25,871 bases of DNA from positions 1 to 25,871 of the forward strand of contig CAYNBI010000052.1 of NCBI GenBank assembly GCA_964395315.1, in the 5' to 3' direction. The position numbers and the translations under genes were made by a program. The stretch comes from CAVORB01 sp964395315. GTDB lineage: Bacteria > Pseudomonadota > Gammaproteobacteria > Chromatiales > Chromatiaceae. Position 1 is the first letter of the stretch. Each line of letters begins with the position of its first letter. This document shows positions 23,732 through 25,871 of the stretch, one piece after another. The notes below the pieces were generated by a model. That model worked only from the letters and a program-made list of their open reading frames with translations, was not told the DNA's origin and did no database searches.

Positions 23732-25144
23732 TCAGATGTCGCGCACGACTTCTATCGCGCCGTCGTTGACCGCCTCGCAGAGGCGCGCCTGATCGCGTTC
23801 GGTGATGTCCGCATACCGGTCGGCGTACTCGACCATGACGTCCTCGAAGGCCCTGTCATCGCCGATGTACCCCCGGATCATCATGGCATCCCCCGAGCGC
23901 GCATGCGCGAACGCAAGCGTCTTTCCGCAGAGGCCGGCGTAGGCCGCCAGCCGTTCGGGTCCGAGCTCCTCGACATCGATCTTGCCCTTGCCGTCCCAGA
24001 GCTGGCGGAAGTAGAAGTCGATCTCTTGTCCGCCCGGCTCCTGCCAGCGCGCCCAGCCAAGCAGAATGTCGCTGGTTGCCTGGATCAGGCGCTGGCCTTC
24101 GACCACACGCTGACCTGCTTCCTCGAAGGCGCTGGGCCCGAGATGGGCCTCGAGAACGGATGACGTCGCCTGCTTGAACTGAAGGAACAGGGGCGTGCCA
24201 TCCCCGGCCTCGAGCAGTACGATCAGGCAACGGGTGCCCACGCTGCCCACCCCGACGACCTTCTTGGCCACGTCCACCAGGGAGAACCGGTCCAGAAGCA
24301 AGCGCCGATCGAGCGGCAGGCTGTCACGGTAGCGGCCCAGGAACTCACCCACCGCGCCCGACTCCGCCGCGGCGATCTCGTCATCGACGCGCACGATCAA
24401 GGGCGGGTCGGGCACGATCATCCGTCGGCCGTCTACGACGTCGGTCAGCTTTTCAAAGGCGCTCAGGCTGTTCTTGCGGGTGGCCTTCGCCAGGACCTCC
24501 TCCTTCCATTTCCGGTGTTTCTTTCCGTGTTCCTCGATACGCTCCAGCGCCGACTGCGATTCGAAGCGGTAATAGTGCAGATCGAGCGGACTGAGCTCCG
24601 ACGCCTGGGCGATGAATTCGCCGTAGTCACGCATCGCGGATCGCGTGGCGGCGCGGGCCTTCTTGTTGGAAAAGCCGTTTGCCCGGGCAGCGACCGTGAC
24701 GCTCGCAGCGAGACGCTTGACGTCCCACTCGAAGGGGCCTGGCAGGGTTTCGTCGAAGTCGTTGAGATCGAATACCAGTTCCCGACTTGGCGCGCAGTAC
24801 CATCTGAAGTTTCCGAGATGGGCGTCGCCACAGAGCTCGACCCGCAGGTCGGTCCTGGCGCCGGCCGCGAGATCACTCGCCATGATTGCCGCTGCCCCAC
24901 GCAGAAAGGTGAATGGGGTGCGACTCATCCGGCCATACCGAAGGGGGATGAGCTCAGCGAGCCGGGTCTTGTCCTGTTCGGCCAGAATGGTGAGTGGATC
25001 CGGACGGCCCGTCTCCAGGGCGGCCTCGGCATGGGCTTCCAGGGGAACGGTTTCCCGCCGCGACCTTCCCGCATCGTAGCGCTCGGCGGGGGCGGCCCTG
25101 AGGTCGGCCGATTCGGTTTCGGAGTTGAACAATGAACTGGGCAT
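23732..25144 (-). CDS. DUF2252 domain protein
   Basis: The 470-residue product belongs to the DUF2252 (COG4320) family. A family hallmark is LIPLRYGRMSRTPFTFLRGA. It also has GDAHLGNFRW followed by LVFDLNDFDETLPGPFEWD, a pairing that resembles the catalytic and metal-binding loops of kinase-like phosphotransferases, so a kinase-like fold is possible (inference). The biochemical role is not established. No signal peptide or membrane segment is evident. I chose the ATG at 25144 (MPSSLFNSET), preceded by GGAG; a longer frame to 25186 adds 14 unlikely residues. It is convergent with the diguanylate cyclase gene and separated from it by 221 nt in which I see no gene. Confidence 0.88.
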   Translation of the reverse strand: MPSSLFNSETESADLRAAPAERYDAGRSRRETVPLEAHAEAALETGRPDPLTILAEQDKTRLAELIPLRYGRMSRTPFTFLRGAAAIMASDLAAGARTDLRVELCGDAHLGNFRWYCAPSRELVFDLNDFDETLPGPFEWDVKRLAASVTVAARANGFSNKKARAATRSAMRDYGEFIAQASELSPLDLHYYRFESQSALERIEEHGKKHRKWKEEVLAKATRKNSLSAFEKLTDVVDGRRMIVPDPPLIVRVDDEIAAAESGAVGEFLGRYRDSLPLDRRLLLDRFSLVDVAKKVVGVGSVGTRCLIVLLEAGDGTPLFLQFKQATSSVLEAHLGPSAFEEAGQRVVEGQRLIQATSDILLGWARWQEPGGQEIDFYFRQLWDGKGKIDVEELGPERLAAYAGLCGKTLAFAHARSGDAMMIRGYIGDDRAFEDVMVEYADRYADITERDQARLCEAVNDGAIEVVRDI

Positions 25145-25287
25145 AGGGTCTCCATACAAGCTCGGCGCTGGGAATCTTACTCCCATATTGCGGGAGGGGC
25201 CTGCGGATGAGAACTCACCGGGCGGGTTTCGTCTAGCGCCGACCCCGAGCTATGCCTGCATTCACTCACCTGCCACCCCCAGGAGCG

Positions 25288-25398
25288 GGCAGGTGATTTG
25301 GACCAAGGGTAGTCTCCTCGATCGGACATCCTGTGAGCCCGCACCGGGTTGAGCTCGATGTATCGCTGGTACAGCGGCATTCCGGTCTCGGCCTGCAC
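25288..25398 (-). pseudogene. Remnant of REP-associated (Y1-type) transposase, middle part
   Basis: The minus strand encodes YQRYIELNPVRA followed by DYPWS, the well-known internal signature of RAYT/IS200-like Y1 transposases. Only about 30 residues match. There is no N-terminal HUH region and the frame ends soon after, so this is a decayed fragment. A C-terminal fragment of the same family lies nearby on the opposite strand. Confidence 0.65.
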
Positions 25399-25541
25399 GA
25401 ACCCGCGTAGGGCTGAACTCCGAAAGGAGGTTCCGCCACTTGCCGGGCGTTACGGCGCCGGATCGCTATCCTGATATCTGCACCCGGGTTTGGCGGTGGC
25501 GGGGGCTTCGGGCATGGCGGATCGCCCTGCGCTACCCCCAG

Positions 25542-25717
25542 CGGCGCGAGGCGATGGCCCGGGCATTCCACTCCGGCGTCTACTCCATGCAGGAGATTGC
25601 CGACTATTTCGGCGTACACTACTCCACCGTGAGTCGCGCCCTGCAGCGACGGGAAGCCGGGAATGGTCCGGCAGACCGCTTACTCCCGGCAGGAAAATGC
25701 GGGATTGCAAGACCTGA
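25542..25717 (+). pseudogene. Remnant of RAYT-like transposase, C-terminal helix-turn-helix
   Basis: The plus strand encodes RREAMARAFHSGVYSMQEI followed by ADYFGVHYSTVSRAL, the C-terminal helix-turn-helix of RAYT-like proteins. After about residue 40 of this segment the expected ending (MRDCKT, stop at 25715-25717) falls in another frame, implying a frameshift. No catalytic region is present upstream. It is on the opposite strand to the YIELNPVRA fragment, so the two come either from two copies or from an inversion. Confidence 0.6.
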
Positions 25718-25747
25718 CCCCGATATTTGTTTGACCCCGATATTTGT
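25715..25747 (+). repeat. Tandem direct repeat TGACCCCGATATTTGT
   Basis: The 16-mer TGACCCCGATATTTGT occurs at 25715-25730 and again at 25732-25747, one base apart. It begins at the stop of the transposase C-terminal remnant and follows GCAAGACC, a sequence I associate with the ends of RAYT-linked elements (recollection, not a search). It probably marks an element boundary. Confidence 0.7.
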
Positions 25748-25794
25748 TCAATGGCGAAAATCGGTGACGCGGACGCCAATCACCGCATCCAGGG

Positions 25795-25871
25795 CTAAAT
25801 GGTCTCCGGTGCCACGGTGATGGCCCCGCACGGGCACTCGGCGACGCACAGGCCGCAGCCCTTGCAGTAGT
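25795..25871 (-). CDS. 4Fe-4S ferredoxin-type protein, C-terminal fragment (runs off the window)
   Basis: Only the last 24 residues are inside the window, ending at a TAG at 25795-25797. They contain the four-cysteine iron-sulfur motif CKGCGLCVAECPCGAI. The pattern and short tail (TVAPETI) resemble the delta subunit of 2-oxoacid:ferredoxin oxidoreductases, or the ferredoxin domain of glutamate-synthase-like small subunits. Which of these it is cannot be decided without the rest of the gene. Confidence 0.75.
   Translation of the reverse strand, partial: YCKGCGLCVAECPCGAITVAPETI

Overview
The window looks like chromosomal DNA of a GC-rich gammaproteobacterium. The signs are PilSR, BamD-RluD-PgeF, a gammaproteobacterial-type GshA, and a Prc/Tsp protease with an E. 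coli-like active site. A sulfide:quinone oxidoreductase with the three catalytic cysteines of the Acidithiobacillus-type enzyme, and a ferredoxin-like protein at the right edge, point to a sulfur oxidiser, perhaps of the Ectothiorhodospiraceae/Chromatiales kind. The genus cannot be fixed from the sequence alone. Most of the window is core metabolism and envelope maintenance; no phage, CRISPR array, rRNA or tRNA was found.

Layout. Positions 81-5488 (minus strand) read, in transcription order: pilS-like sensor kinase, pilR-like sigma-54 activator, an orphan TAXI-type periplasmic binding protein, and argA. Divergently, 5613-9799 (plus) carries sucC-sucD-nadE in overlapping or abutting array, then glnB behind its own leader. 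bamD (9866-10690, minus) converges on glnB and diverges from rluD-pgeF (10783-12490). Next come a two-ACT-domain GcvR-like protein with peptide deformylase (12708-13732), then sqr (14061-15332), prc (15811-17910) and gshA (18118-19725). An AT-rich island precedes the overlapping set crcB-DUF190-serS (19947-21903). A diguanylate cyclase follows (22350-23510). The right end holds a DUF2252 protein (minus), decayed fragments of a RAYT-like transposase with short direct repeats, and the C-terminus of a 4Fe-4S ferredoxin-like protein running off the edge.

How the parts fit. sucCD (TCA cycle), nadE (glutamine-dependent NAD synthesis), glnB (nitrogen/2-oxoglutarate sensing) and argA (first step of arginine synthesis) form a loose carbon-nitrogen neighbourhood. 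sqr feeds electrons from sulfide to quinone. bamD and prc serve the envelope, and crcB exports fluoride.

The least explained structure is a family of dispersed intergenic repeats: three diverged copies before glnB, before the ACT gene, and (inverted) before prc. Each contains a TGGCCATCCTGG-type core, and two share a hairpin with a compensated base-pair change. Other points of note are the AT-rich double-hairpin island upstream of crcB, an unusual H-N (rather than H-E) phosphoacceptor box in PilS, and the orphan TAXI protein between pilR and argA. I see no clear new multi-gene system.
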